Shown here: positions 34,561 through 43,596 of the stretch, piece after piece
Layout: every line of letters begins with the position of its first letter
How positions within the stretch are numbered: position 1 is the stretch's first letter
Origin: Levilactobacillus cerevisiae
GTDB taxonomy: Bacteria; Bacillota; Bacilli; Lactobacillales; Lactobacillaceae
Reading direction: 5' to 3'
Assembly (NCBI RefSeq): GCF_003946245.1
Contig: NZ_RHNN01000006.1
Location: forward strand, 79,843 to 143,842
Length of the DNA: 64,000 bases
Made by a program: the position numbers and the translations under genes
Notes under the pieces: model-generated
What the model saw: the letters and a program-made list of their open reading frames with translations, nothing else
The model's database searches: none
What the model was told of the DNA's origin: nothing

Positions 34561-35202
34561 ATGACAAACGTAATGATTCTTGGCGCTCACGGTGCCATGG
34601 CACAAATTTTAACGACCCGTTTGTTAAACGAAACGGATGTGACCTTGACCCTCTTCTTGCGCAAGGCTTCGCGGCTCTTACCGCTTGCCAGCAATCCCCG
34701 GGTGACCTTGGTTGACGGTGACGTCCACGATACGGCGGTGGTCGCCCACGCCATGGCAGACGCGGATATTGTTTACTCGAACTTGGGTGGAGAGGACCTG
34801 GACGCCCAGACCCAAAGCGTGGTTGACGCCATGCAACAGACGGGCAAGCAACGACTGATCTACATCAGCTCACTGGGCGCGCATAACGAAGTCACTGGCA
34901 AATTCGGCGAGTGGAACGAACAGATGATTGGCGCCTACCTGCCAGCTTTCCGCAAAACCAGTGACTTGGTTGAAAAGTCTGGACTAACCTTCACCGAAAT
35001 TCGGCCAGCCTGGTTGACCGATAACGATGAGGTCGATTACGAAGTTGAGACGGTGGCCGATGGTTTTAAGGGGACCGAGGTTTCTCGCCAGAGTGTGGCC
35101 GACTTTGCCTTTAAAGTGATCAGCGACCCCAGCACTTATGAGAACGTGAGCGTGGGCCTGGACAAGGCCGGTACCGCCGGTGATAAGCCGAGTTGGTACT
35201 AG
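34561..35202 (+). CDS. NAD(P)-binding Rossmann protein (atypical SDR)
   Basis: A 213-residue NAD(P)H-binding protein of the atypical SDR type (YwnB/NmrA-like). Cofactor motif ILGAHGAMAQ at residues 6-15, then DVHDTAVVAHAMADADIVYSNLGG and YISSLGAHNE. The Tyr-x-x-x-Lys motif of classical SDRs is absent. AGGAGG lies seven bases before ATG. Second gene of the oxidoreductase operon; the amidohydrolase ribosome site follows its stop directly. Confidence 0.85.
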   Translation: MTNVMILGAHGAMAQILTTRLLNETDVTLTLFLRKASRLLPLASNPRVTLVDGDVHDTAVVAHAMADADIVYSNLGGEDLDAQTQSVVDAMQQTGKQRLIYISSLGAHNEVTGKFGEWNEQMIGAYLPAFRKTSDLVEKSGLTFTEIRPAWLTDNDEVDYEVETVADGFKGTEVSRQSVADFAFKVISDPSTYENVSVGLDKAGTAGDKPSWY

Positions 35203-35213
35203 GAGGGCAGCAA

Positions 35214-36125
35214 ATGACAGTCATTGATGTCTTTGCCCACGTCTTACCACCGAAATTTTTGGCACGAATGGCAGTCATTCATCCGCAAATTATGGATCAG
35301 TTTCCTTATATGAAAAACGACCTCTTAACGGACATTGAGCAGCACAAAGCGGCACTTCCCGCTGACCACCAACAGATTATTTCGGCGGTCAATCTCAATC
35401 CCGAGGACTTCGTGGAACCGGAGCAAGCAGCCGAGTTGTGCCGGGAAGCGAATGATGAATTGGCTGAAATGGTGCGAGCCAACCGGGACATTTTCCCAGC
35501 CGGGGTGGCGATGTTGCCCATGAATAATGTGCCGGCTGCGCTACGGTTGATTGACGAGCAGGTGGTGGGTAGCGATGCGTTGGTGGGTGTCCAACTGTTC
35601 ACGCAGGCGCTCGGCCAACCAATTACCGTCGCGGCTTACGAACCGATCTTTGCCAAGCTGGCGGAAATTGGGGCGCCCGTTTGGCTACATCCCGTCTTCG
35701 ACACGCACAAGACCGACAACAAATTGACTTTCAGCTGGGAGTACGAGCTGACGCAGGCCATGAACGACATCGTGGCGGCCAAATATTTCCGCAAATACCC
35801 TGGCTTAAAAATTATTGTGCACCATGCCGGAGCGATGGTCCCGTACTTTAGTCAGCGCATCAAGTACATTCAGTCCGCCGAAAACTACGCGGATTTCCAA
35901 AAGTTTTACGTGGATACCGCAATTCTCGGCAATCCCCAGGCGTTGGCCTTGGCCGTAGACTTCTTTGGCAGTGACCACGTGTTGTTCGGCACCGACTCAC
36001 CGTTCGGGATTCCCCCCGTGGGTCCAACCGCGGTGATTGAACAAGCCGTCAACGACATGGCCGTGTCGCCGCAAGTGAAAGCCGGTATTCTCAGTGGCAA
36101 TTGGCAGGCGTTACAACAGAAATGA
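35214..36125 (+). CDS. Amidohydrolase family protein (ACMSD-like)
   Basis: A 303-residue metal-dependent hydrolase/decarboxylase of the amidohydrolase-2 family. Metal-site blocks are [13 protein letters not shown] at the N-terminus, [19 protein letters not shown] and GTDSPFG. The first motif reads AHVL where many relatives have HxH, so one ligand may differ. It acts on a carboxylated or lactone substrate, not identifiable here. Start at MTVID after GGAGGG. Confidence 0.85.
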   Translation: MTVIDVFAHVLPPKFLARMAVIHPQIMDQFPYMKNDLLTDIEQHKAALPADHQQIISAVNLNPEDFVEPEQAAELCREANDELAEMVRANRDIFPAGVAMLPMNNVPAALRLIDEQVVGSDALVGVQLFTQALGQPITVAAYEPIFAKLAEIGAPVWLHPVFDTHKTDNKLTFSWEYELTQAMNDIVAAKYFRKYPGLKIIVHHAGAMVPYFSQRIKYIQSAENYADFQKFYVDTAILGNPQALALAVDFFGSDHVLFGTDSPFGIPPVGPTAVIEQAVNDMAVSPQVKAGILSGNWQALQQK

Positions 36126-36136
36126 GGGCGCACAAC

Positions 36137-36721
36137 ATGATGACGGAACATGACAAATTATTAGCGGGCGAGCCCTACGATTACCGCGACCCGGCGCTTC
36201 AGACGATGATTGCCCGTGGCAAGGACCTACTGGCCGTGATTAATCAGCAGCCAGCCAGTGAACGGCGCGCGGCGGCCTTGCAGGCATTTTTCGGGAAGGT
36301 CGGTCAACGGCTGGTCATTAACGGTGCGTTCAGTGCCGTCTATGGCAGCCACATCTCAGTGGGCGACGACGTGTTCATCAACGGCAATTGTACGTTTCAA
36401 GATTCGAATCGCATCACATTGGGCGACCGGGTCATCATTGCCCCGGACGTTAAACTCTACTGCGGGGGCCATGCGTTGGATGCGACCCAGCGCTTTGGCG
36501 TGCGGCCAGATGGCACTCGTTATCTGGTGACCACGACCAAGCCCATCACCATTGGCAACGACGTCTGGATTGGTGGCAACGTGACCGTCATTGGCGGCGT
36601 GCACATTGGCAATAACGTGGTGGTTGGCGCTGGCGCGGTCGTCACGAAGGATGTGCCGGACAACACAGTGGTCGGCGGTGTTCCGGCCCGCGTCATCAAG
36701 ACGTTGCCGCCATTGGCCTAA
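36137..36721 (+). CDS. Hexapeptide-repeat acetyltransferase (maltose acetyltransferase-like)
   Basis: A 194-residue Maa/LacA-type enzyme: Mac domain [18 protein letters not shown], beta-helix from about 60, catalytic His in YCGGHALDA, final turns [33 protein letters not shown]. Start at the ATG pair preceded by GAGGG; it follows the amidohydrolase stop by 11 bases in the same operon. Closest in style to the 8560 paralogue. Confidence 0.9.
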   Translation: MMTEHDKLLAGEPYDYRDPALQTMIARGKDLLAVINQQPASERRAAALQAFFGKVGQRLVINGAFSAVYGSHISVGDDVFINGNCTFQDSNRITLGDRVIIAPDVKLYCGGHALDATQRFGVRPDGTRYLVTTTKPITIGNDVWIGGNVTVIGGVHIGNNVVVGAGAVVTKDVPDNTVVGGVPARVIKTLPPLA

Positions 36722-36749
36722 CCGAAACGCATGAAGGAGATTGATTAGG

Positions 36750-37418
36750 ATGGCAACAACCCCTCTTTTTCGAGCAATTAATTTAACCGTCGCCGAGGAG
36801 CAGCGCGACAGCTGCTTGGCGGTGGGCCAACGCAACCTGTTGACGTCGATTCAAAATGAACCCGGGACGCTGGCCATGTACATGGGTCACGTGGACGCGG
36901 CGGGATTGGACAATTGGGTCGTGGAGCTTTACCGTGACCAGAGTAGCTATGAGGTCCACGCGAAGTCGCCCCAGTTTGCGGCGTTCCGCGCGGTCGCAAA
37001 GGATGCCGTGACCGACCAAATGGTGTTGGAACTGACGCCGGTCTTGCTGGCAGAACAGCCGACACCCCTGCGACTGGCGGACGGCCACGATCAATTTGTC
37101 CAACTGACGACGCTAACGCTTCAGCCAGATCAGGCGGCGGCGTATCAGCAATTGGTGTTGGCGACCTTACAGCCGGCAGTGGCCAACGAGCCGGGACTCT
37201 TGGCGCTAAACGTTGGCCGGTCAACGGCGGATTCGCGGCAGTGGAACGTGGTTGAAATTTACCAGGACGCCGCGGCTTATGAGCACCATTGCCAAACGCC
37301 GGCGTTTCAACAGTACCAGCGTGAGAGTCAGGCCATGATTCAAGCGGCCCAGGCAACGGTTCTGGTTGGCGATACGTTGGTCAATCAGGGGAATTTAGCC
37401 TATCAGCGTCGCGGATAA
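36750..37418 (+). CDS. Protein with two antibiotic biosynthesis monooxygenase (ABM) domains
   Basis: A 222-residue protein of two tandem ABM ferredoxin-like domains: residues about 5-95 (RAINLTVAEEQRD...VVELYRDQSSYEVHAKSPQFAAF) and 112-205 (VQLTTLTLQPDQAAAYQQLV...VVEIYQDAAAYEHHCQTPAFQQY). The repeated VE(L/I)Y(R/Q)D..(S/A)YE.H..(S/T)P.F is clear. Single-domain ABMs oxidise quinol-like compounds without cofactor or degrade haem; a tandem form makes an internal pseudo-dimer. Start at ATG 36750. Operon context suggests detoxification or quinone chemistry. Confidence 0.82.
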   Translation: MATTPLFRAINLTVAEEQRDSCLAVGQRNLLTSIQNEPGTLAMYMGHVDAAGLDNWVVELYRDQSSYEVHAKSPQFAAFRAVAKDAVTDQMVLELTPVLLAEQPTPLRLADGHDQFVQLTTLTLQPDQAAAYQQLVLATLQPAVANEPGLLALNVGRSTADSRQWNVVEIYQDAAAYEHHCQTPAFQQYQRESQAMIQAAQATVLVGDTLVNQGNLAYQRRG

Positions 37419-37450
37419 CGTAGACGCGAACGAACAAAGGACGGTTAACG

Positions 37451-38458
37451 ATGGATTACACAAAATTAGGCAATACAGGGTTGGACGTGTCCCGTTTATG
37501 CTTGGGCACGATGGGCTTTGGCGACGCGTCGACGGGGATGTTTCCCTGGGCGGTCGACGAAGAACAGAGCACGGCGGTCATTCAGCAGGCGCTCGATGCG
37601 GGCATCAACTTTTTTGACACCGCCAATATTTACTCCCATGGCGACAGCGAACGCTTCGTTGGTCGGGCACTGAACAAGCTGGCGGACCGGGATAAGATCG
37701 TGCTCGCTACCAAGGTTTTCTTCACGCCGGAGCAGGGGCCCAATTTGGCCGGCCTTTCCCGCAAGGCCATTTTGTCACAGATTGATCAGAGCTTGGAACG
37801 CCTCCAGACAGATTACGTCGACCTCTACATTATTCACCGGTGGGATTACAACACGCCAATTGAGGAGACCATGGAAGCCCTGCATGACGTGGTAAAGTCG
37901 GGTAAGGCGCGCTACATCGGGGCGTCGGCGATGTTTGCCTGGCAATTTGAAAAGGCCCAGGCCGTGGCAGAAAAACACGGCTGGACCAAGTTTGTTTCCA
38001 TGCAGAACCATTTGAACCTGTTGTACCGCGAAGAGGAACGGGAAATGTTGCCGCTGTGTGCGGACCAGAACATTGCGGTGACCCCGTACAGTCCATTGGC
38101 TTCCGGTCGGTTGACCCGGGATTGGGCGGGCGAGACCAAGCGTTACGAAACGGACAAGGTCGCTCGTTCCAAGTACGACGACAGTAAGCAACTGGACCTG
38201 CCCATCATTCAACGGGTTGGTGAGGTAGCTGACAAATACGGCGTGGACCGCGTCCAGGTGGCGTTGGCCTGGTTACTGCAGAAGCCAACCGTGACGGCCC
38301 CCATCATTGGCGCCACGAAGGGCAGTCATTTAATCGGAGCAATCAAGGCGCTGGACCTACAGCTGAGCGCTGAAGATGTGCACTACTTAGAAGAACCGTA
38401 CCTGCCACACGAATTGGTGGGCCCGCTCAAGGCTGATGAGATGAATTATCAACGGTAA
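37451..38458 (+). CDS. Aldo/keto reductase
   Basis: A 335-residue AKR of the IolS/YajO-like group. N-terminal MDYTKLGNTGLDVSRLCLGTMGFG, catalytic FFDTANIYSHGDSE, LATKVFF, YIIHRWDYNTP, and the C-terminal coenzyme motif PIIGATKGSHL. Last gene of the six-gene operon, followed by a strong terminator. Confidence 0.92.
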   Translation: MDYTKLGNTGLDVSRLCLGTMGFGDASTGMFPWAVDEEQSTAVIQQALDAGINFFDTANIYSHGDSERFVGRALNKLADRDKIVLATKVFFTPEQGPNLAGLSRKAILSQIDQSLERLQTDYVDLYIIHRWDYNTPIEETMEALHDVVKSGKARYIGASAMFAWQFEKAQAVAEKHGWTKFVSMQNHLNLLYREEEREMLPLCADQNIAVTPYSPLASGRLTRDWAGETKRYETDKVARSKYDDSKQLDLPIIQRVGEVADKYGVDRVQVALAWLLQKPTVTAPIIGATKGSHLIGAIKALDLQLSAEDVHYLEEPYLPHELVGPLKADEMNYQR

Positions 38459-38470
38459 ACAGGATACCAG

Positions 38471-38511
38471 AAAATTGTCGTACCCGAGTATCTTGGGCAC
38501 GACAATTTTTT
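38471..38511 (+). terminator. Terminator of the oxidoreductase operon
   Basis: AAAATTGTCGT and ACGACAATTTT with inner CCC/GGG and a seven-T run. The T-run reaches the stop of the convergent toxin gene. Confidence 0.88.
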
Positions 38512-38864
38512 TACAACATTTTAACAACGATTTTTTTCAAATATTCAAGCTGTTCAGTCGAAATGGTGGCGTCAAGTTCTGAAGCGTTTCTCGCAAGCAT
38601 ATCGTAGCCCAATATTTGCGATAGTATGATGCTTGATGGCCGTTTGGCGAGGATTGGTAAAAGATAACGACTACGTAGTCGTTTAGATGTAATTGGAAAT
38701 ACGATGGACATACCCTCTCTGTTGTAGGTGTCATTAGACACAACAACGACAGGTCGACGAATGTTACCAGTCTGTTGGTTATGGCCACCTTCTTCATGGC
38801 CGGCATGTGGTTCGCAGTCTACCCAGTACAGGTGTCCCTGTCTAATCGGTATTTTCTTTACCAT
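38511..38864 (-). CDS. MazF/PemK family toxin (mRNA interferase)
   Basis: A 117-residue PemK/MazF-fold protein: IRQGHLYWVDCEPHAGHEEGGHNQQTGNIRRPVVVVSNDTYN carries the conserved RP.VVVSND, followed by VFPITSK. Family members cleave mRNA at short motifs. It overlaps the upstream antitoxin by 23 bases, so the pair is translationally coupled. Confidence 0.88.
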   Translation of the reverse strand: MVKKIPIRQGHLYWVDCEPHAGHEEGGHNQQTGNIRRPVVVVSNDTYNREGMSIVFPITSKRLRSRYLLPILAKRPSSIILSQILGYDMLARNASELDATISTEQLEYLKKIVVKML

Positions 38865-39111
38865 AATTTCTCCCGTCGTCGGCTAATCCGATGCTTTTGT
38901 TGAAGTCAGCGATATCTTTTGGATCATCGTTCCAAATGTCGGGAAATTCAGGCCCCGTTGGTGTGAAGGGAAGTTTATTCGTTTTCCCGACTTCAACCAA
39001 AAACATATTAACGGCGGTGCTTAAGTCGAGGCCCATGCCAGAAACGACCTTAGCAGCGTGGTCCTTAACGTCTTGATTTAATCGAATAGTTAGTGTCGTA
39101 TTTTTAGACAT
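38842..39111 (-). CDS. RelB/DinJ-type ribbon-helix-helix antitoxin
   Basis: An 89-residue protein with RHH strand and helices in TTLTIRLNQDVKDHAAKVVSGMGLDLSTAVNMFLVEVGKTNKLPF, the RelB/DinJ signature, and an acidic tail that should wrap the toxin. It pairs here with a PemK/MazF toxin rather than the YafQ/RelE toxin expected for DinJ. Likely also an autorepressor of the operon. Confidence 0.85.
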   Translation of the reverse strand: MSKNTTLTIRLNQDVKDHAAKVVSGMGLDLSTAVNMFLVEVGKTNKLPFTPTGPEFPDIWNDDPKDIADFNKSIGLADDGRNYGKENTD

Positions 39112-39198
39112 AACACATCACCTCATACAGAACTGTAACACATTAAGCCTACGTTGTACCACAAATATGCTCTGACGGCGTTAAGCAAATCTGAGGGC

Positions 39199-40950
39199 TT
39201 ACTTAAACGTCTTATTCGTAAACGACTGCACAGCCCCGGTCTTAGCCTGCTTGTTGACGTTGGCGGTTAATTTCACTTCGTCGCCGGCCTCGAGTAGCGC
39301 GGCCTTCGGGTAATCGCCCGTGCCGACCGACCAGAGGTAATCGTTGCCCTTGATGGCGAACAGAACGCTCTGGCTACTACCGTTGGGCACGATGGCAACC
39401 CGGGAGACGATACCGCTGACCTTGGTCAATTTCGTGGCCGTGGAACTGGCAGTGGATCCCGCCGCGGCGAGTTGCACGCGGTACTGGTCCAACGCCTGGG
39501 CGGCCGTGGTGGCGTAGGCCTTCACGCTTTGGTCGGCCGCCTTGATGTAGGCGTAGCTACGGAAGGCACCAGTGGAATCGAGCAGGGAAACAATCCAGGT
39601 CGGCGTGCCATCAATGTTGTACATAATGGGCATCGTGGCCGACCATTTCTGGGCAACGTATTCCTTCTCGGCAATCTTCTTGGCCCCGGTACTGTCCATG
39701 ACCCCGATATTTTTTCCGGTGTAGTAAGTCAGCGTCCCGGTCCGCGCGTTGATCATGGAGTAACCCATGGTCGAATCGGCGCTGGTCTTGGGCGAGGTGA
39801 AGTCGTTGAAGTAGGAAATATTACCGTTTTTATCAGCGACGGGTGTCACGCCGTCTTCGGTCCCGTTGTCGTTGGGCAGCTTGACGCCGGTCTTGTTAAA
39901 GTAGGCGTTAAAGAAGCCATTGCCGTAGCGGCCGAAAATCTCATTCATTTCCGCAGCGGTTGACGAGGCAATCGATTCATTAATAAATGCGGGGGCACCG
40001 GCCGCCGTGTACAGCTTGGTGGCGCCGGTCTTGGCGTTTAACACGACCACGTGGAGGCTACGGTAGTTGATCCGTCTTGAGACACCGCGGGCTTTGTAGA
40101 CGGTTTGGATGAAGAAGGGTTCACCCTGATCGTTGACTTCGAGTTGGGGTTGGCCTTCCTGCACCCAGCTGGGGAAACGGTTATAGATGACCCGTTGTGC
40201 GTCGTCGAACAGGTAGGCGCTCGGGGTGTATTTCATGGACTGCTTCACGAAACGCGGTTCGGCGTTGACGTTGGTCGCGTCGATGATAAAGTAGCCCGGC
40301 GTGTTGCGCGCCCGTTGCCAGCGCCAGAAACCGTCGAACTCGACCGGCGCAATGTAGACGGTCTTGCCCTTGACGACCTGAGTCTGGAGGTCGCCCAGCT
40401 TGTAGTAAGACGTGTTGGGCACCGTGCTCATGGCCTTGTTCATCTTGTTACGCACAGTCTTGGGTGAAATGGCGATGGGCGTGGCGTTCTTGTCCAGCAG
40501 TGGCGCGGTTTCAACCGTCTTGATGCGTAAAGAATTGTAGACGGCCTTGACGCCAAAACGCGTTTGTAAGGAGCCAAACAGACCGAGGACGACCAAGAGT
40601 GCTAGGACGCCAGCCGCAAGCTTGGTACCAAAATTAATGCGGGGCAGGCGGAAGTTGAAGCGTTCCTCAAAGAGGTTGCGCGGGCGTTTTCCTTTGCGCT
40701 CGACTTCGACTTTGGGCTGCGGACTACTGATTAATAGTAGGGGCAGGTAAAGGATGCCGTAAATCAAATTCATGCTGATTAGGCTGGCTGGCGTTTTGCT
40801 GGGGAGTGAGCTGAAAACGATGCCCAGCGCAACTAAGTAAAAGATAACGTAAGTGCTGACGAGTAACTGCCAGCGGTTGGGGCGTTGGATGCAGGCCAGA
40901 ACGGTCATGCCCAACGCGGTCAGGGTACCAAATAAGGCGACTAAAAGCAT
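39199..40950 (-). CDS. Large membrane protein of unknown function
   Basis: A 583-residue protein I do not recognise. Four hydrophobic helices lie in the first 130 residues (about 1-20, 29-48, 57-78, 109-128), with a basic loop (ERKGKRPRNLFEERFNFRLPR) between the third and fourth. The remaining 450 residues are one large, presumably external, beta-rich domain with repeated gatekeeper-like phrases (FFIQTVYKARGVSR, GKNIGVMDSTGAKKIAEKEY, PTWIVSLLDSTGAFRSYAYI). The end resembles an OB-fold (VSGIVSRVAIVPNGSSQSVLFAIKGNDYLW). Monocistronic by appearance. Confidence 0.6.
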   Translation of the reverse strand: MLLVALFGTLTALGMTVLACIQRPNRWQLLVSTYVIFYLVALGIVFSSLPSKTPASLISMNLIYGILYLPLLLISSPQPKVEVERKGKRPRNLFEERFNFRLPRINFGTKLAAGVLALLVVLGLFGSLQTRFGVKAVYNSLRIKTVETAPLLDKNATPIAISPKTVRNKMNKAMSTVPNTSYYKLGDLQTQVVKGKTVYIAPVEFDGFWRWQRARNTPGYFIIDATNVNAEPRFVKQSMKYTPSAYLFDDAQRVIYNRFPSWVQEGQPQLEVNDQGEPFFIQTVYKARGVSRRINYRSLHVVVLNAKTGATKLYTAAGAPAFINESIASSTAAEMNEIFGRYGNGFFNAYFNKTGVKLPNDNGTEDGVTPVADKNGNISYFNDFTSPKTSADSTMGYSMINARTGTLTYYTGKNIGVMDSTGAKKIAEKEYVAQKWSATMPIMYNIDGTPTWIVSLLDSTGAFRSYAYIKAADQSVKAYATTAAQALDQYRVQLAAAGSTASSTATKLTKVSGIVSRVAIVPNGSSQSVLFAIKGNDYLWSVGTGDYPKAALLEAGDEVKLTANVNKQAKTGAVQSFTNKTFK

Positions 40951-41191
40951 AGGTGAACTCCTTTTATGTATGGCTGAGGGATGGTGCGTGCTTCTCTAGT
41001 TTACCGTAGTTAGTGGGCGGGGGATAGGGGAACAGCGGGATTGGTGGTTGAAGACTAAAACGGGGAATGATTGAGAGCGTAGATAATATATGAAAATGTG
41101 ATGATCGTTGTAAAAAAGAGCGAATAGTATATAATTATTGAAAATTCGTGACATTTAGTGTTAAAATAACGTTAAATGAAGTGGAGATGAT

Positions 41192-41482
41192 TTGATGGAT
41201 ACCTCAGCTAAGGACCGGTTAACTATTCAGGTTGATCATGAACGTAAAATTGCCGCGCAAGAAATTGCAAATAATCTGGGAACCGACTTGCCTAATTTAC
41301 TCAATATTTTTATTGCTCGAGTGGTCAAAGAAAAGGGCTTACCCTTTCAACTTGTTGAAAATCCAAGGGATGAAGAACTAGAGCTCGCACTTAAGCAAGC
41401 TAGAGCAGGTGAAACAAACCGCTATTCATTTTCTGAGTTTGACCAGTACTTGAAAGATTTGGAAGCTAAAGAGAATGCTTGA
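41192..41482 (+). CDS. RelB/DinJ-type antitoxin beside a dead toxin
   Basis: A 96-residue RHH antitoxin (RLTIQVDHERKIAAQEIANNLGTDLPNLLNIFIARVVKEKGLPF). It is preceded by GTGGAG. The downstream gene should be a YafQ-type toxin but is broken (41510-41769). An intact homologue pair is at 54527/54800. A free antitoxin could still neutralise that toxin. Confidence 0.8.
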   Translation: MMDTSAKDRLTIQVDHERKIAAQEIANNLGTDLPNLLNIFIARVVKEKGLPFQLVENPRDEELELALKQARAGETNRYSFSEFDQYLKDLEAKENA

Positions 41483-41499
41483 TCACGTAGAGACAACAA

Positions 41500-41769
41500 C
41501 GATATTTGCGAACGATATTTGATCGAAATATTAAGAAATTAGCCAAAAAACATTATGATCTGACGAAATTGCGCAGAGTGATTCAAATTATTTAAATGGA
41601 AGATCAGTTGACCTTGCAAAAGGATTATCACCTGCACACATTAAAGGGAGACAAAGCAGGAATTTACGAACTTCACCTTGAACGAAATTGGTTACTCTTG
41701 TATCAAATTACAGGAACGACCGAGCTGACATTGCTCTTGTTAAGGACGGGTACGCACGATATTATTTAA
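41500..41769 (+). pseudogene. YafQ-type toxin, degenerate
   Basis: Translated from about 41505 in frame it reads FDRNIKKLAKKHYDLTKLRR then VIQII and a TAA at 41593, then continues GDKAGIYELHLERNWLLLYQ and ends with GTHDII. This aligns along its length with the intact toxin at 54800 (GDKFGIYELHLERNWLLLYQ). It has the internal stop and no proper start codon in that frame. The remnant ATG at 41596 could give only 57 residues. Confidence 0.85.
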
Positions 41770-41796
41770 CGTACCCATTGCAGTTGTTTTAAATAA

Positions 41797-41852
41797 AAAC
41801 GTCCTCACTCCAGCCTTCTTCGTCACGAAAGAGGCTGGAGTGAGGACGTTTT
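41797..41852. terminator. Very strong bidirectional terminator
   Basis: A 20-base perfect stem, from AAAACGTCCTCACTCCAGCC to its exact complement, around a 16-base loop. It separates the dead toxin from the convergent MerR gene. Confidence 0.92.
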
Positions 41853-41910
41853 CAATCGGAGGAATCATGACAGATGGGTGAGATTGAACTCACCTGAAGT
41901 TGGCAGTGAA

Positions 41911-42306
41911 TTAGTCAGTTTGCTCACTCGTAGAACTCAGCCGCGCCTTCTCTGCTTGCAGCCGCGCAATCTTTTTCGTCAGGAAATCCTTTTGCAACGC
42001 AATGGCTGCGATTCTTTGGCCGAGTTGGTGGTCCAGGTCTTGCAGGAACGCAATCCCGGTGTCGTAGGACTCTGGGGTGATATCAGCTTGCTGGAAAAGT
42101 GCCGAGAATGCCTTGATGTCAGCAATCGAAGCTCCTAACGCGCGTAAATGAACGATTTTGGTGAGGGCATCTAAATCAGCGGTGCTATATTCACGACGGC
42201 CCTGGGCGTCACGCTGAATTGGCGCTAGGAGTCCCTCCTTTTCATAGTAGCGCAGGGCGTCGTAGGTGACATTGAATTGGTGAGCGACTTCTTTGATGGT
42301 TTTCAT
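41911..42306 (-). CDS. MerR family transcriptional regulator
   Basis: A 131-residue MerR protein: MKTIKEVAHQFNVTYDALRYYEKEGLLAP, then STADLDALTKIVHLRALGASIADIKAF and a coiled C-terminal helix. No metal-binding Cys. Start at MKTIKE, nine bases after GAGGAG. Divergent from an SDR gene, with a textbook MerR promoter between them, so the SDR is its target. Confidence 0.9.
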   Translation of the reverse strand: MKTIKEVAHQFNVTYDALRYYEKEGLLAPIQRDAQGRREYSTADLDALTKIVHLRALGASIADIKAFSALFQQADITPESYDTGIAFLQDLDHQLGQRIAAIALQKDFLTKKIARLQAEKARLSSTSEQTD

Positions 42307-42335
42307 TTTGATAGCTCCTCTTTTAACTTTTTGGC

Positions 42336-42366
42336 TTGCGCTAGTGTAACACCAGCGTGATAGGAT
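42336..42366 (+). promoter_or_regulatory. MerR-type promoter with 19-base spacer
   Basis: TTGCGC, 19 bases, TAGGAT. The overlong spacer is filled by the dyad GCGCTAGTGT-A-ACACCAGCGT, exactly the arrangement MerR activators correct by twisting. It drives the SDR gene. Confidence 0.85.
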
Positions 42367-42403
42367 GGCCATACTAAAAGTTTCAAGAAAGAGGTTATTT
42401 GGT

Positions 42404-43162
42404 ATGGTAAATCAAAAAATTATCACGTTAGTCACTGGTGGCAATCGGGGGATGGGCTTAGAAATCGTCCGGGAGTTAGCACAGCACGGGCAGCAAGTCC
42501 TGCTGGGAGCGCGCGATTTAGCCAAGGGGCAAGCCGCGGCCGCAACGCTGCAGCAAGAGAACTTAGACGTGACGGCTGTGGCGTTGGACGTGACGAATCC
42601 GGATTCGGTCAGCCAAGCCGCCGCAGAAATCAAGCAGACTTATGGCTATTTAACGGTTTTAATCAACAACGCCGGGGCCGTTTTTGATGCCAGACAGCTG
42701 CCCTCCGAGGTCGATCAGTCTAAGCTTCGCGCGGATTTTGACCTGAATTATTTTGGCCTGATTGACGTCACGCAAAAGCTGTTGCCGTTACTCAAACTGG
42801 CGGAGCAAGCCAAAATCATCAACATTTCCAGTATGATGGGGTCGTTGACCGAGGCGTTGAACCCCGAATCCGCCGTATCACGGGCGATTGCGGTCGGGTA
42901 CCAGTCGGCTAAGGCGGCGGCCAACATGTTTACCGTTCAGCTGGCCAAGGAGCTTCAGCGCGCAGGGCTACCGGTGACCGTGAACGCTATTGATCCGGGG
43001 ATGGTTGCGACGCACTTTGGTGGGGTCACCCCCGAGATGGCGCAGAAGATGGGCGCTAATCCCGTGGCGGCCGGTGTTGCTCGAACGGTTGAATTGGCCA
43101 CGGACTTTACGAACCTGGCGACGGGAACGTTTAGTAACAGTGACGGGCCAGTTGCTTGGTAG
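42404..43162 (+). CDS. Short-chain dehydrogenase/reductase
   Basis: A 252-residue classical SDR: cofactor motif TGGNRGMG near residue 11, NNAG in VLINNAGAVFD, catalytic Ser in NISSMMGS and YQSAK with Tyr and Lys. It resembles carbonyl reductase-like SDRs. Start at MVNQK after AAAGAGG. Probably activated by the divergent MerR in response to an aldehyde or ketone. Confidence 0.92.
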   Translation: MVNQKIITLVTGGNRGMGLEIVRELAQHGQQVLLGARDLAKGQAAAATLQQENLDVTAVALDVTNPDSVSQAAAEIKQTYGYLTVLINNAGAVFDARQLPSEVDQSKLRADFDLNYFGLIDVTQKLLPLLKLAEQAKIINISSMMGSLTEALNPESAVSRAIAVGYQSAKAAANMFTVQLAKELQRAGLPVTVNAIDPGMVATHFGGVTPEMAQKMGANPVAAGVARTVELATDFTNLATGTFSNSDGPVAW

Positions 43163-43300
43163 GCGGGTTTCGTTATAAATTTAAAAATAAAGGCTAAGTT
43201 TGTTTACGTTGGTTGCCTTTTCCTGTATCTTAGGGAATAGAGAAACAGTCATTGTGACTGGCAAAATTGGAGATCCGCTACCGTAAGTGCGGTGTTTAAT

Positions 43301-43328
43301 GGCGAGGCTGGTTTACAGTCTCGTTTTT
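43301..43328 (+). terminator. Terminator of the SDR gene
   Basis: CGAGGCTG and CAGTCTCG around GTTTA, then seven T. Confidence 0.75.
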
Positions 43329-43407
43329 TTGACGATTTTTTTAAGAGCGATTGACAGGGCATCAGGTGACAGTAAGCCAGGTTTATCAAACAAACTTAGA
43401 GTCACGC

Positions 43408-43440
43408 AAAAAGGCGCTTGAAAAAATTCAAGCGCCTTTA
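43408..43440 (-). terminator. Terminator of the small membrane peptide
   Basis: AAAGGCGCTTGAA and TTCAAGCGCCTTT are perfect complements; the minus-strand T-run follows directly. Confidence 0.85.
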
Positions 43441-43467
43441 CCATTCAATTTTCACGAAACGGTTAAT

Positions 43468-43560
43468 TTACCCACGGAACATGAAGATGCCCCGAACAAT
43501 TTCGGCACCAATCAAAACAATCATTGCGGACCAGGTTAATAATGTGGCTAAGCTCCCCAT
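43468..43560 (-). CDS. 30-residue single-helix membrane peptide
   Basis: MGSLATLLTWSAMIVLIG... ends EIVRGIFMFRG: one hydrophobic helix of about 20 residues with a short basic end. A near-perfect AAGGAGG sits eight bases before its ATG, a consensus-like promoter lies upstream and a strong terminator downstream. It is therefore a real, self-contained transcription unit. The size and charge resemble type I toxin peptides or small membrane regulators, but I do not recognise the sequence. Confidence 0.75.
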   Translation of the reverse strand: MGSLATLLTWSAMIVLIGAEIVRGIFMFRG

Positions 43561-43596
43561 AATGCTGACCTCCTTGTGCACGTTTTAACTAACTTC

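Noticed and set aside
43251..43440. A second peptide or antisense RNA on the plus strand facing the 30-residue peptide
   Set aside because: The hairpins there are explained by the SDR terminator and the peptide terminator; no promoter for an antisense RNA was clear.
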